Assembly: GCA_030826265.1 (NCBI GenBank) | Contig: JAPJOH010000003.1 | Location: forward strand, 1 to 40,526 | DNA from: Collinsella aerofaciens | GTDB taxonomy: Bacteria; Actinomycetota; Coriobacteriia; Coriobacteriales; Coriobacteriaceae | Reading direction: 5' to 3' | DNA: 40,526 nt | Shown here: positions 25,908 to 35,032 of the stretch, one piece after another | Layout of the letters: each line of letters opens with the position of its first letter | Numbering within the stretch: position 1 is the first letter of the stretch | The notes under the pieces: model-generated | The model's input: only the letters and a program-made list of their open reading frames with translations | Database searches by the model: none | What the model was told of the DNA's origin: nothing | Position numbers and translations under genes: made by a program

Positions 25908-27680
25908 TTAGAGCGCCTCCTCATCGAGCGGAGCGGCCATGGTGCCCTCGCCCGCGAGCGGCGACTTGTCGCGCCAGACGTTCTCGAACTGCTCCTTGTC
26001 GAGCGCGTGGTCGCGCTTGGCGGCGACATCGGTCACCGTCACGCGGTCGGTGCAGGAGTAGCACGGGTCGAGCGAGCCGACGATCAGCGCCGCGTCGCCC
26101 ACGGTGTTGCCGCGGAACATGTAGCGCAGGACCGGCCAGTTGCTGTACGTGGCGGCCTTGGCGCGCCAGCGGTAGCACTTCTGGTTATTGCCGAGCATGG
26201 CCCAGTGCACGTCCTCGCCGCGCGGCGCCTCGGTGGCACCGATGGCGTACTTGTGCGGGGTGTACTCCCAATCCGTGGTGAGGATGGGGCCCGACGGGCA
26301 GTTCTCGAGCATGGTCTCGATCATGTCGATCGAATCGTAGACCTCCTGGATGCGGACGGCGGTACGGCCGAAGGCATCGCAGGTGTCGGCCGTGGCGGCA
26401 TGCATCTTTTGGACATCCGGATCGGCGTAGCCGTCGAAGGGATGGTCAAAGCGCACGTCGCGGGCATAGCCAGAGCCACGCATGAGCGGGCCGACCGGCG
26501 AGAAGTCGCGAGCGATCTTGCGGTCCAGAATGCCGATGCCACTCGTACGCTCAATAAAGTTGGGCGTAGAGAGCAGCACGTCGACGAGCTCTTGAACCTC
26601 GGAGCGCAGCTGGTGGATGGTCGTGAGCGTGGAGAGCTTCTGCTCGGCCAAAATGTCGCGACGCACGCCGCCGATCACGTTGAGGCCGTAGGTCTTGCGG
26701 TGACCGGAGAGCTTCTCGGCCAAGTCCATGGACTTCTCGCGGACGCGGAAGAACTGCTGGAAGCCGGAGTCGAAGCCCGTGTAGTGCGACGCCAGGCCAA
26801 TGTTGAGCAGATGCGAGTGCAGACGCTCGACCTCGAGCATGATGGCGCGGATGTACTGGGCGCGCGGCGGGACATGGATGCCCTGGGCACGCTCGACGGC
26901 CTCGGCATAGGCCACCGAGTGGGCGCAGCCGCAGATGCCGCAGATGCGGTCGGCGAGGAACGTCACGGCGTCATAGTTCAGGCGCGTCTCGGCAACCTTC
27001 TCCATGCCGCGGTGCACGTAGAACAGACGGTAGTCGGCGTCGACAATCGTCTCGCCCTCAACGAACAGGCGGAAGTGGCCGGGCTCGTCGGAGGTAATGT
27101 GCAACGGGCCCATGGGGACGAGCGTCGTCTCCTTGCCCTTGGTATCGGCCAAGAACTCGTAGTTTTCCATGTCGCTCGCCGGAGCGGGACGGAAGCGGTA
27201 GTCCATGGAGTCCTTGCGCAGCGGATACAGGCCGCTGGGCCAATCGTCGGGCAGCACCAGGCGACGACGATCGGGCAGACCCTCGGGAATCAAGCCGAAC
27301 ATGTCGCGCAGCTCGCGCTCGCCCCACACGCAGGCGGGGACGAACGGCGTCACGGACGGGAACGTCATCTTGGCGGGATCGACCTCGGTGCGCACGGTCA
27401 CCCAGCCGGGATCCTCCCCCTCCATGGAGATGACGTAGTACACGGCGTAACGGCCGCACAGACTGCGCTCGTCGTTGCCGATGATCACGGGAATCCAGCC
27501 GTAGCGCTCGTAGTACAGATAGTGGACGGCCTCGGGCAGCTTGTCCTGCTTGACGGTAATCGTCAGCTGGTCCTCGCATTGCCACTCGACCTTCTCGATG
27601 CAGCCCGGAACGGCGCGGCGCAGGGCCTCGACATGGCTCTCGCAGCGACGGGCATACACCTTGTTCTCAGTTTCAATCAT
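25908..27680 (-). CDS. hyfG: [NiFe]-hydrogenase large subunit (group 4, HycE/HyfG)
   Basis: Makes H2 at its nickel-iron site with electrons from formate. In the 590-residue protein residues 1-170 are a NuoC-like domain (WGERELRDMFGL, YPLRKD). The rest is the NuoD-like catalytic domain. The nickel ligands are present: C247 and C250 in RICGICGCAH, and C540 and C543 in DPCYSCTDR, which separates it from Nuo subunits that lost them. After R546 come 44 residues, the expected cleavable extension for HycI. The class is called group 4a from the gene set and the L1/L2 motifs. It lies three bases after hyfF and one before hyfH. Confidence 0.96.
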   Translation of the reverse strand: MIETENKVYARRCESHVEALRRAVPGCIEKVEWQCEDQLTITVKQDKLPEAVHYLYYERYGWIPVIIGNDERSLCGRYAVYYVISMEGEDPGWVTVRTEVDPAKMTFPSVTPFVPACVWGERELRDMFGLIPEGLPDRRRLVLPDDWPSGLYPLRKDSMDYRFRPAPASDMENYEFLADTKGKETTLVPMGPLHITSDEPGHFRLFVEGETIVDADYRLFYVHRGMEKVAETRLNYDAVTFLADRICGICGCAHSVAYAEAVERAQGIHVPPRAQYIRAIMLEVERLHSHLLNIGLASHYTGFDSGFQQFFRVREKSMDLAEKLSGHRKTYGLNVIGGVRRDILAEQKLSTLTTIHQLRSEVQELVDVLLSTPNFIERTSGIGILDRKIARDFSPVGPLMRGSGYARDVRFDHPFDGYADPDVQKMHAATADTCDAFGRTAVRIQEVYDSIDMIETMLENCPSGPILTTDWEYTPHKYAIGATEAPRGEDVHWAMLGNNQKCYRWRAKAATYSNWPVLRYMFRGNTVGDAALIVGSLDPCYSCTDRVTVTDVAAKRDHALDKEQFENVWRDKSPLAGEGTMAAPLDEEAL

Positions 27681-27683
27681 TCG

Positions 27684-29243
27684 TTACTCCACCTCGCTCT
27701 GAGCGGTCTCGGTACCGAACACAGCGCGGTACATCGGCGTCGCGTGAAGTTCCTCGGTGTTCTGCTCGAGTACGATGCCGGTCGCGGTCTCCACACCGTG
27801 CACGAGAGGCAGCGGGGTGGCGATGCCAAACCACAAGATCATGACAGCCAGGATGATTTCGGGGATAAGCATGAGCGCCGGGGCCTCATGCTTGCCCATG
27901 CCCTGGGGCGCATGGCCGAATACCGACTTGAGTGCGATGCGGGTGAGCGCGGAGATGGCCACGGTAAGGCCGAGGGCGACCACGACGACCAGCCACATGG
28001 GACCGGCGGTAACACCGGCGACAAAAGTCAGGAACTCGGAGATAAACATGCCAAAGGGCGGGAAGGCACCAAGACCGAGCAGCGCCAGGACGGCGAGCGC
28101 GGCGGTTGCGGGGGCAACCTCGACGACGCCCTGGATCTTGGCCAGGCTACGCGTGCCAAAGGCGTGCTGGATGTTGCCGGACACGCAGAAGGCAAGCGTC
28201 TTGGTAAAGCCGTGGAACACGCAGTGCAGCAGGGCCGCGGCGATACCCAGCGGGCCACCGATACCCAGGCACAGGGCGATAACGCCCACGTTCTCCACAG
28301 ACGAGTACGCAAAGCGGCGCTTGAGGTCGTCCTGGCGAAACATCGAAAGTGCCGCCACCAAAATGGACAGCGTGCCGACGATCAGCAGCAAAAGTTGCGG
28401 ATACTCGGCGCCCACGGCCTGGATGGTAAAGCCGTAGAAGCGCATGATCACAAGCATGGCGCACTTAAGCAGCACGCCCGAGAGCAGGGCCGAGACAGGG
28501 CTCGGGGCCTGGGAGTGGGCATCGGGCAGCCAAGTGTGCATGGGGAACAGGCCGGCCTTGGTGCCAAAGCCGATCACGATAAACGCAAAGGCGAGGCGCA
28601 TGAGCGTCGGGTCGAACTGGTCGGCATACGGCAGCACGCACGACAGGAACGCGGCCTCGTGGGCGTTGGGAATCACGTCGGCGGCGTTGGCGTAGATCAA
28701 CAGCGTGCCGAACAGGCCAAAGGCCACGCCGGCGGTGCAGACCATCGCATACTTCCAAGAAGCCTCGAGGGCCGTCTTGTTCTTGTAGATACCCACGAGG
28801 AAGACGGTGGAAAGCGTGGTTGCCTCCACGGCGGCCCACGTGAGGATCATGTTGTTGGACAGGCACGCGAGCAGCATGGTGAACACAAAAAGGCTAAACA
28901 GCGCAAAATACTGCTTGGCGCGCTCGGCGGGCATGGAGCCCTCCTCGATATCGGCCTTTACATAGGGCAGCGAGAACAGCCCCGTAAGAAAACCGATAAA
29001 GCCGATGAGCAGCACAAAGATGGCGCCCAGCGAATCGAGGTGGAACCACAGGCCAAGAGCGCTCGCGGTTTCGCCGCTCATAAGGACGTCACCGGCCGTC
29101 ATAATCGACAGCACCAGTACGGCTGCGACGGAGACCAGGTTGAGACCGGCAAATACGTTATAGGACGTATTCTTGGGCAAAAACGCCATGACCAGCGAGA
29201 ACACCAAAGGAGTCGCGAGCAGGGCGAGAATCAACGTTTCCAT
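27684..29243 (-). CDS. hyfF: Membrane subunit HyfF (antiporter-like)
   Basis: A 519-residue inner-membrane protein of the NuoL/M/N and Mrp antiporter family. The conserved core is FGTKAGLFPMHTWLPDAHSQ near residue 230, with the Lys and His thought to carry protons, then PSPVSALLSG, and FSSVENVG-like YSSVENVGVIALCLG further on. There are many hydrophobic segments, about 14 by eye. In E. coli HyfF is one of three such subunits, absent from the simpler Hyc complex. It may couple electron flow to ion movement. It sits three bases after hyfE. Confidence 0.92.
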   Translation of the reverse strand: METLILALLATPLVFSLVMAFLPKNTSYNVFAGLNLVSVAAVLVLSIMTAGDVLMSGETASALGLWFHLDSLGAIFVLLIGFIGFLTGLFSLPYVKADIEEGSMPAERAKQYFALFSLFVFTMLLACLSNNMILTWAAVEATTLSTVFLVGIYKNKTALEASWKYAMVCTAGVAFGLFGTLLIYANAADVIPNAHEAAFLSCVLPYADQFDPTLMRLAFAFIVIGFGTKAGLFPMHTWLPDAHSQAPSPVSALLSGVLLKCAMLVIMRFYGFTIQAVGAEYPQLLLLIVGTLSILVAALSMFRQDDLKRRFAYSSVENVGVIALCLGIGGPLGIAAALLHCVFHGFTKTLAFCVSGNIQHAFGTRSLAKIQGVVEVAPATAALAVLALLGLGAFPPFGMFISEFLTFVAGVTAGPMWLVVVVALGLTVAISALTRIALKSVFGHAPQGMGKHEAPALMLIPEIILAVMILWFGIATPLPLVHGVETATGIVLEQNTEELHATPMYRAVFGTETAQSEVE

Positions 29244-29246
29244 GGA

Positions 29247-29900
29247 CTACCCCCTCAGCTCGGACAGGTCGCGCGCATCGAGCGAGTGGGAGTCGTCCCA
29301 AATGCGACGCACGACGATGGACATGATGATGACGGCAAAGATGGCGTCGGTGGCGATACCGATCTCGATGATCTCGGGAGCGGTGGGGGCCAAAAGCGCG
29401 AGCGTCACGTGGCTGCCGTTTTCCATAAGGCAGTATCCAAAGATCTGCTTCATGATGTTGCGCTGCGAGATGATGCAGGTGAGGCCCACAAAGAAGTGAG
29501 CGAAGCTAATGGCGAGCGCAGGCGTTGCGACCTCGGCCGTGGGCAGGCTGATCTGCGTCACGACGGCAAAGCAGATCGCGACCTCCACGGCGATGATGCA
29601 AATGGCCCACGCGGGCTTAAGGCCGGCCTTGAGCGATGCGTCGCTCGGCTCGCCCATCTTCTTGTACGCACGGTTGAGGATATAAGGGACCAGGACGACC
29701 TTGGTGATAAAGGCAGATCCGGCCCACATAAGCAGCTCCTGCGCACCGGTGGTGGCACCGAGCGTAGCGAGCAGTCCCACGAGCACCAGCGACTGCACCG
29801 CATACCAGTTGATGGCATGTTTGATGTTCTTGGAGACGACCACCATGGTGGACGTGACGATCAGAAGGCCGCCAAGGATGTTGACGATCGAATAACCCAT
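29247..29900 (-). CDS. hyfE: Membrane subunit HyfE
   Basis: A 217-residue integral membrane protein with about seven hydrophobic segments, matching the length of E. coli HyfE. It has NuoK-like character toward the C-terminus (GYCLMENGSHVTLALLAPT). It forms part of the membrane arm with HyfD and HyfF; no cofactor motif is seen. The loop NRAYKKMGEPSDAS is a charged cytoplasmic or periplasmic turn. It starts 13 bases after hyfD and ends three before hyfF. Confidence 0.9.
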   Translation of the reverse strand: MGYSIVNILGGLLIVTSTMVVVSKNIKHAINWYAVQSLVLVGLLATLGATTGAQELLMWAGSAFITKVVLVPYILNRAYKKMGEPSDASLKAGLKPAWAICIIAVEVAICFAVVTQISLPTAEVATPALAISFAHFFVGLTCIISQRNIMKQIFGYCLMENGSHVTLALLAPTAPEIIEIGIATDAIFAVIIMSIVVRRIWDDSHSLDARDLSELRG

Positions 29901-29913
29901 GTCGTTCTACCTC

Positions 29914-31371
29914 CTAACCGATCCAGCTGGCCGAAAGCGGGCCGCTGACGATAACCATGATGATGAGCACGATGAACACGAATGCCATCGCGCGGGGAAG
30001 CGGGGCTCCCGCAGCGACCTCGTCGCTCGGCTCGCCGGGCAGGCAATAGCCCATCCACTTGAGGAACCAGGCGAAGGTGGCGACGGTCTCGGCGACCATA
30101 ATGCACACGAGAACCAGGATCGCAACGTTGCCGGCACCCACAGAAAAGCCGCCGGCGATGATCTGGAACTTCGAGAAGAACGTGTTCATGGGCGGCACGC
30201 CGGCAATGGCGAGCGCCGCGACACCAAAGCCCACGCCCGAGATCGGGTACTTCTTTACGATGCCGCGAAGCTTGGGCAGCATACGCGTGCCGAGGGTAAA
30301 GGAGAACGAACCGGCGATCAGGAAGAACAGCGTCTTGGCGAAGGCGTGGTTAAAGATGTGGCACACGGCACCGTCAAAGGCCAGCTGGCTGCCAAAGACC
30401 GAAAGACCCAGACCAAAGAACACATAGGAGAGCTGGGCGATCGTGGAGAAGGCCAGCAGGCGCTTCATGTCCTTTTGCGGCAGGTACATAAGGAAACCAA
30501 AGAGCATGGTGACCATGGCGTCGATAATGGCGACCCAGCCCACGATCTCGGGAATCTCGCCGGCAGAGACGAGTGCGCGCGCGAACACGCACACGCCGAT
30601 CTTGACCATCGAGGCGCCATGCAGGTAGGCCGAAACAGGCGTCGGGGCCTCCATGGCCGAAGGCAGCCACATGTACATGGGGACCTGCGCGGACTTGGCC
30701 CAAGCGGCAAAGAGCACCAGCAGAAGGACGATGGCCTTGAGCTTGGCGTCAAGGCCGGCGATCGCGGTGATGGCGAAGGTGCCGGTGTGGGCAAACACGA
30801 TAGCAGCGCCCAGATACAGGCCGAGCGCACCGATATGCGTAATGATCAGGGCCTTCATGCCGGCCTTCTTGGCCGTAGGCGTCATGTAGTAGCTAATGAG
30901 GCCCCAAGAGCACGCACCCGTGATCTCAAAGAACACGAGCTGGCCCAAAAGGGTCGAGCTGTACACGAGGCCGGCCATGGCGCCAATGAAGGTCGAGAGG
31001 TACGCGTAGAAGCGACGACGCGGTGCGTCGGGATGCTCACGGTTATTCTCGCTCATATAGGGAATCGAATAGATCACGACAAGCAGGCCGATACCCACAA
31101 AGGCGGGCGCGAGCAGCGTGCTCATGCGATCGAAGGTGAATCCCATGACGAGGGTCTGCCCAAACGAGATCAGGGGGACCTGCGTGTCGGGCATGCCGGC
31201 GCCGGCGAAATTCGCGGCGAGGGCGATGGTGCAGGCCGTCGAGACGGCGGCACCCAAAACGCTGAACCACTTGGCGTACGGACGGGGGAACAGGGCGACG
31301 AGCACCGAGGCCACCATCGGGGCCGCAATAGCGACCAAGCCGAGAAGGGACAGACTGACTGCAAATGACAT
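29914..31371 (-). CDS. hyfD: Membrane subunit HyfD (antiporter-like)
   Basis: A 485-residue NuoL/M-type membrane protein. Key segments are VFFEITGACSWGLISYY (conserved Glu in the fifth-helix region) and FAAWAKSAQVPMYMWLPSAM, with the conserved Lys. PTPVSAYLHGASMVKIGV and FNHAFAKTLFFLIAG follow. These are the proton-path residues of complex I antiporter subunits. It is one of three such subunits here (HyfB, D, F). It lies 15 bases after hyfC with its own ribosome site. Confidence 0.93.
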   Translation of the reverse strand: MSFAVSLSLLGLVAIAAPMVASVLVALFPRPYAKWFSVLGAAVSTACTIALAANFAGAGMPDTQVPLISFGQTLVMGFTFDRMSTLLAPAFVGIGLLVVIYSIPYMSENNREHPDAPRRRFYAYLSTFIGAMAGLVYSSTLLGQLVFFEITGACSWGLISYYMTPTAKKAGMKALIITHIGALGLYLGAAIVFAHTGTFAITAIAGLDAKLKAIVLLLVLFAAWAKSAQVPMYMWLPSAMEAPTPVSAYLHGASMVKIGVCVFARALVSAGEIPEIVGWVAIIDAMVTMLFGFLMYLPQKDMKRLLAFSTIAQLSYVFFGLGLSVFGSQLAFDGAVCHIFNHAFAKTLFFLIAGSFSFTLGTRMLPKLRGIVKKYPISGVGFGVAALAIAGVPPMNTFFSKFQIIAGGFSVGAGNVAILVLVCIMVAETVATFAWFLKWMGYCLPGEPSDEVAAGAPLPRAMAFVFIVLIIMVIVSGPLSASWIG

Positions 31372-31386
31372 TGTTTCTCCCTTCTC

Positions 31387-32313
31387 CTACACGCCGACGA
31401 CCACGAAGACAAACGCCAGCACGGCGATGCCCACGACGGCCCAGGTCTGATTACCGAGCACCTTAAAGCGCGAACGCGAGCAGGAGTTCTCGATCACGCC
31501 GCATACGACAAAGTCGATCAGGCACTTCACCAGGAAGATAACCGCGCCCAAAACGGCGGCGGCGCCCACGGTCGCGGGCTCGCCCCAGGGGACAAAAATC
31601 GCGCAGAACCAGGCGACGACCAGGACCTGCTTCATGGACATGGCGAGCTTGGCCATGGCGAGCGACGGGCCGGAAAGCTCGGCGAGCGGACCTTCCTGGA
31701 GCTCCTGCTCGGCCTCGGCCTGGTCAAACGGCAGCTTGCCGAGTTCCATGTAGCAGGCGATCGCAAAGGCAATGCCGGCAAGGATCACGGCGACCGGTGC
31801 GTCGATGGCACCCGTCATGATGTGCTGACCCATGGTGGCGATGTCGGTGGAACCGCACACCAGGGCGGCGGCAAACAGCGCCAGCAGCATGGACGGCTCG
31901 ATGAGCACGCTCATGAGCAGCTCGCGGACGCCGCCGATACCGGCGTAGGCGTTGGACGAATCCACACCGCAGAGGGCGAAGAAGAAACGGGCGAGCGCCA
32001 GACTGTACATGATGGTGATGGCGTCACCAAAGACCGGGATGGGGCTTTGCGCCGTAAAGAGCGGCAGGCCCATCGCGAGCATAAAGGCGACGGCGAAGAA
32101 CAGCGGCGGCATAATGCGCAGCGCAAAGCTCGCGTCCTCGCTCTGGGACTCGGGGCGCGCAAAGAGCTTGGCCAGGTCGCGATAGTCCTGCATGATGCTG
32201 GGGCCGCGACGGTTGTGCATCTTGGCGCGGATCACGCGGCCGAGACCGGAGAAGAACGGCGCGACGGCCATAACGACCACGCCCTGCAGAACGGCAAGTA
32301 CGATGTTGTTCAT
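31387..32313 (-). CDS. hyfC: Membrane subunit HyfC (NuoH/HycD type)
   Basis: A 308-residue membrane protein that links the hydrogenase arm to the antiporter-like subunits, as NuoH does in complex I. Family motifs are RVIRAKMHNRRGPSIMQDYRDLAKLF near the start (shown here in part by NRRGPS and DLAKLF), RELLMSVLIEPS, and KLPFDQAEAEQELQEG, with the acidic residues of the coupling region. There are about eight hydrophobic segments. A strong AGGAGGGG ribosome site precedes the ATG. Confidence 0.94.
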   Translation of the reverse strand: MNNIVLAVLQGVVVMAVAPFFSGLGRVIRAKMHNRRGPSIMQDYRDLAKLFARPESQSEDASFALRIMPPLFFAVAFMLAMGLPLFTAQSPIPVFGDAITIMYSLALARFFFALCGVDSSNAYAGIGGVRELLMSVLIEPSMLLALFAAALVCGSTDIATMGQHIMTGAIDAPVAVILAGIAFAIACYMELGKLPFDQAEAEQELQEGPLAELSGPSLAMAKLAMSMKQVLVVAWFCAIFVPWGEPATVGAAAVLGAVIFLVKCLIDFVVCGVIENSCSRSRFKVLGNQTWAVVGIAVLAFVFVVVGV

Positions 32314-32325
32314 GCTCTCCCCTCC

Positions 32326-34344
32326 TTAACCCATTTGCACGGCGAGCACGAGGAACACCACGAGTGCCGCGACGATGTAGCAGATATAGATGCTGTAGTT
32401 GCCGCCCTCGAGCTTAGTCGCGAGGTCGGCGAGCTTCTCGACACCCTTATGCGGGGCATCGACGAGAACCTTGTCGGGCACGGGCTCCACAGCCTCGGCC
32501 ACACCGGTGAGCTTCTGGAAGAAGTGCGCGATGGACCAGCAGACGGCCGTGCAGCGGTCACGCAGCGTGTAGAGCGGCTGCATAAACCAGGACACCTCGG
32601 AGGCAAAGGTCGTGGCCACGACGGGCATATGCTCGTTGGGAGCATAGCCGCATGCCCACGGCTGAGACTTCTGCACCTTACCGACGGTCTTGAGCTTGCG
32701 ATAGCCGCAGGCAAGGCCGACAAGCACCACGAGCGCAATGGCGATCGCGGGCGTGGAGGTGGCAGCGCCGGAGTACTGGTTCATGAGCTCCATGCCCTCG
32801 GCGGCAAACACGCCACCGTACGGATGCAGCACGGACGCGGCGACATCGACCAGCACGGGCGCGATCACGGGAGCGCCAATGCCCAGCACGACGCAGATGG
32901 CCGCGAGCAGGCCCTGCGCAAACACCATAGGGGCGGGAACCTCCTTGGCATTGGCCGCGGCCTCGGAGCGGGGCGCGGAGGCAAAGGAGACGCCATAGGC
33001 CTTGACGAAGCACGTGACAGCAAGCGCGCCGGTAATGGCGAGCGCGACGGCAGCGAACACGGCCACGATCATGACGGCCTTGTCGCCCTGCATGGCGGCG
33101 TTAAAGAGCGACTGGTAGGTAAACCACTCGGACACAAAGCCGTTGAAGGGCGGGATGGCCGAGATGGCAAGTGCGCCAACGAGGAAGCAGATGGCCGTTG
33201 CCGGCATACGACGGAACAGGCCGCCCATCTTCTCCATATTGCGCGTACCCGTGGAGTACAGCAGCGCACCGGCGCCCAAGAACAGCTCGCCCTTAAACAT
33301 CGCGTGGTTAAACGTGTGGTAGAGGGCGGCCATCAGAGCCAGGACGGCAATGCCGACAGAGTTGAGCGCCATGGCGGCCATGGAGGCGCCGACGCCGAGC
33401 AGAATGATGCCGATGTTCTCGACGGAGTGATAGGCCAGCAGGCGCTTGATGTCATGCTCCTGCAGGGCGAAGGCCACGCCGAGGACCGACGAGATCGCAC
33501 CGAAGACCATGACCATAAGGCCCCACCAGACCTGAACGCCCGAGGCGGAGAGCAGGTCGAGACCAACCTTGAGGATACCGAAGATACCGATCTTGATCAT
33601 GCCGCCGGACATGAGGGCCGACACGTTGGACGGCGCCTCGGGATGTGCCTTGGGCAGCCAGCCGTGCAGCGGGATGATACCGGCCTTGGCGCCAAAGCCA
33701 AAGAAGGCGAGCACAAAGCACACGGATGCGACCGCGGGGCTAAACTGCGTGGCGCGGAAATCCGCAAAGGCAAACGAGCCACCGGCAAAGTTGGTCATGG
33801 TGAGGAAGCTCGCCATGATGAGTACAAAGCCCACGTGCGCGATCACAAAGTAGAGCCAACCGCCATGGATGGAGTTCTCGTTCTCCTCGATCACGACCAG
33901 GAAGTACGAAGTAAGCGACATGAGCTCAAAGGCGACCAGGAACCAAAACACGTTGTCGGCGGTGATGACGAGCATCATAGACGCCACGAAGGTGTTAAAG
34001 AAGAAGCCGGCGCGGCCCTTTTTGCCCGGGTACTCATCAAAGTAGTTGAGACCGTAGATCGAACCGGCAAACGCAAGCACCGAGATGAGCGCCACGAACA
34101 GGCCGGACAGCTGATTGAGCAGCAGCTGGAAATGGGCAAACGGGAAAAACACGATGGTATCGACCGACGTGACATTGCCCAGCACGGCCTGGATACCGGC
34201 CACAAACGAAAGCACCGCGGCGACGGCGCCGATAAGGCAGCCGGCGGTCTTGGCGGCGTTATCGGCCTTGATCAGCAGAACCGAGGCGAGCGCACCGATG
34301 CACGAGACGGCAAGCGATGCGATAAACAGCGTCATGCTATCCAT
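32326..34344 (-). CDS. hyfB: Membrane subunit HyfB (NuoL/HycC type)
   Basis: A 672-residue antiporter-like subunit, the largest of the membrane arm. It has the core FGFGAKAGIIPLHGWLPKAHPEA, with KAG and LH as likely proton-path residues. APSNVSALMSG, HSVENIGIILLGVG and NHAMFKGELFLGAG follow. There are about 16 hydrophobic segments, and a charged soluble loop near residues 570-630 precedes the last helix. The start at 34344 overlaps hyfA by eight bases; GGGAG lies eight bases upstream. It matches the E. coli HyfB length. Confidence 0.94.
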   Translation of the reverse strand: MDSMTLFIASLAVSCIGALASVLLIKADNAAKTAGCLIGAVAAVLSFVAGIQAVLGNVTSVDTIVFFPFAHFQLLLNQLSGLFVALISVLAFAGSIYGLNYFDEYPGKKGRAGFFFNTFVASMMLVITADNVFWFLVAFELMSLTSYFLVVIEENENSIHGGWLYFVIAHVGFVLIMASFLTMTNFAGGSFAFADFRATQFSPAVASVCFVLAFFGFGAKAGIIPLHGWLPKAHPEAPSNVSALMSGGMIKIGIFGILKVGLDLLSASGVQVWWGLMVMVFGAISSVLGVAFALQEHDIKRLLAYHSVENIGIILLGVGASMAAMALNSVGIAVLALMAALYHTFNHAMFKGELFLGAGALLYSTGTRNMEKMGGLFRRMPATAICFLVGALAISAIPPFNGFVSEWFTYQSLFNAAMQGDKAVMIVAVFAAVALAITGALAVTCFVKAYGVSFASAPRSEAAANAKEVPAPMVFAQGLLAAICVVLGIGAPVIAPVLVDVAASVLHPYGGVFAAEGMELMNQYSGAATSTPAIAIALVVLVGLACGYRKLKTVGKVQKSQPWACGYAPNEHMPVVATTFASEVSWFMQPLYTLRDRCTAVCWSIAHFFQKLTGVAEAVEPVPDKVLVDAPHKGVEKLADLATKLEGGNYSIYICYIVAALVVFLVLAVQMG

Positions 34345-34954
34345 TGTTTACGCTCCCTTCTGCTTTCTCGGACAGGCCCTGGGCCACAGCGGTAACGTCG
34401 ACGACCGGACCGTTTTCGATCGAGCGCAGGCGCTTGGCCTCGTCAAGCTCGCGATCGGCCGCGCCGCCCATGACGGTCAGCGCCTTGGTGGGGCACGCCG
34501 CCACACAATGCGGACCGTCCGGATCGAAGGCGCACAGGTCGCACTTGACGGCACAGGTGTACTGGCCAGGAGCCCACGTCAGCAGGCTGCTCAGGGACTT
34601 AGGATACGAAGGCGTCGGGTCGCACATGCCTGCGACACCGGCGATAGACGTGCCATCGGGATGGATGGCTCCGAAGGGGCACGCGATGGCGCACAGCCTG
34701 CACCCGATGCACTCCTGCTCCTTAACGTGGATGCGATCACCATCGTGCTCGATGGCATTCACCGGGCAGACCTCGGCGCAGGGGGCACCCTCGCAATGGT
34801 GGCAGGCAAGGGCGGCCGAAATGCCGCCGGTCTTCACGAGCGCCAGACGCGGCGTATCCTGAAGACCCTGCATCCGGTGGGCGTCGGCACAGGCGGACTG
34901 GCATGTTCCGCAGCCGATGCACCTCTCCGGGTTGATGTCGATGAAGCGGTTCAT
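34337..34954 (-). CDS. hyfA: Ferredoxin-like subunit HyfA (HycB type)
   Basis: A 205-residue electron carrier between formate dehydrogenase and hydrogenase. Four [4Fe-4S] motifs are seen: CIGCGTCQSACADAH; CHHCEGAPCAEVCP; CIGCRLCAIACP; and CAVKCDLCAF with CVAACP. The region DGTSIAGVAGMCDPTPSYPK (part of an insert) is longer than in HydN. The start at 34954 (MNRFIDI) has AGGA eight bases upstream; a GTG two codons earlier is less likely. It lies after the hairpin that follows fdhF, and overlaps hyfB. Confidence 0.93.
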   Translation of the reverse strand: MNRFIDINPERCIGCGTCQSACADAHRMQGLQDTPRLALVKTGGISAALACHHCEGAPCAEVCPVNAIEHDGDRIHVKEQECIGCRLCAIACPFGAIHPDGTSIAGVAGMCDPTPSYPKSLSSLLTWAPGQYTCAVKCDLCAFDPDGPHCVAACPTKALTVMGGAADRELDEAKRLRSIENGPVVDVTAVAQGLSEKAEGSVNNG

Positions 34955-34976
34955 CCCCACTTCCTTTCAAAATAAC

Positions 34977-35011
34977 GGGCCGGGCTCCCGAACGTACGGG
35001 ACGCCCGGCCC
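34977..35011 (-). terminator. Terminator-like hairpin between fdhF and hyfA
   Basis: GGGCCGGGC (34977-34985) pairs exactly with GCCCGGCCC (35003-35011), and TCCCG/CGGGA extends it inward around AACGTA. On the minus strand GTTATTTTG follows, a broken U-run. Located inside the operon, 21 bases past fdhF, it more likely reduces or processes the transcript than ends it fully. Confidence 0.75.
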
Positions 35012-35032
35012 AAAAAGCCAACGAGAACGGGA

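Noticed and set aside
25707..29948. A plus-strand open frame of about 1,400 codons opposite hyfE-hyfH
   Set aside because: It is the mirror of GC-rich, third-position-biased genes on the minus strand; its translation is rich in His, Arg, Gly and Asp with no family motif. Other long plus-strand frames, such as those over valS (3641-5797), selB/selA (16526-20262) and hyfB/hyfC (31822-34395), were dropped for the same reason.
25908..34344. Respiratory complex I (nuo) operon
   Set aside because: The large subunit keeps all four nickel-binding cysteines and a cleavable tail, and the locus has HycH, HycI and FdhF, so it is a hydrogenlyase.
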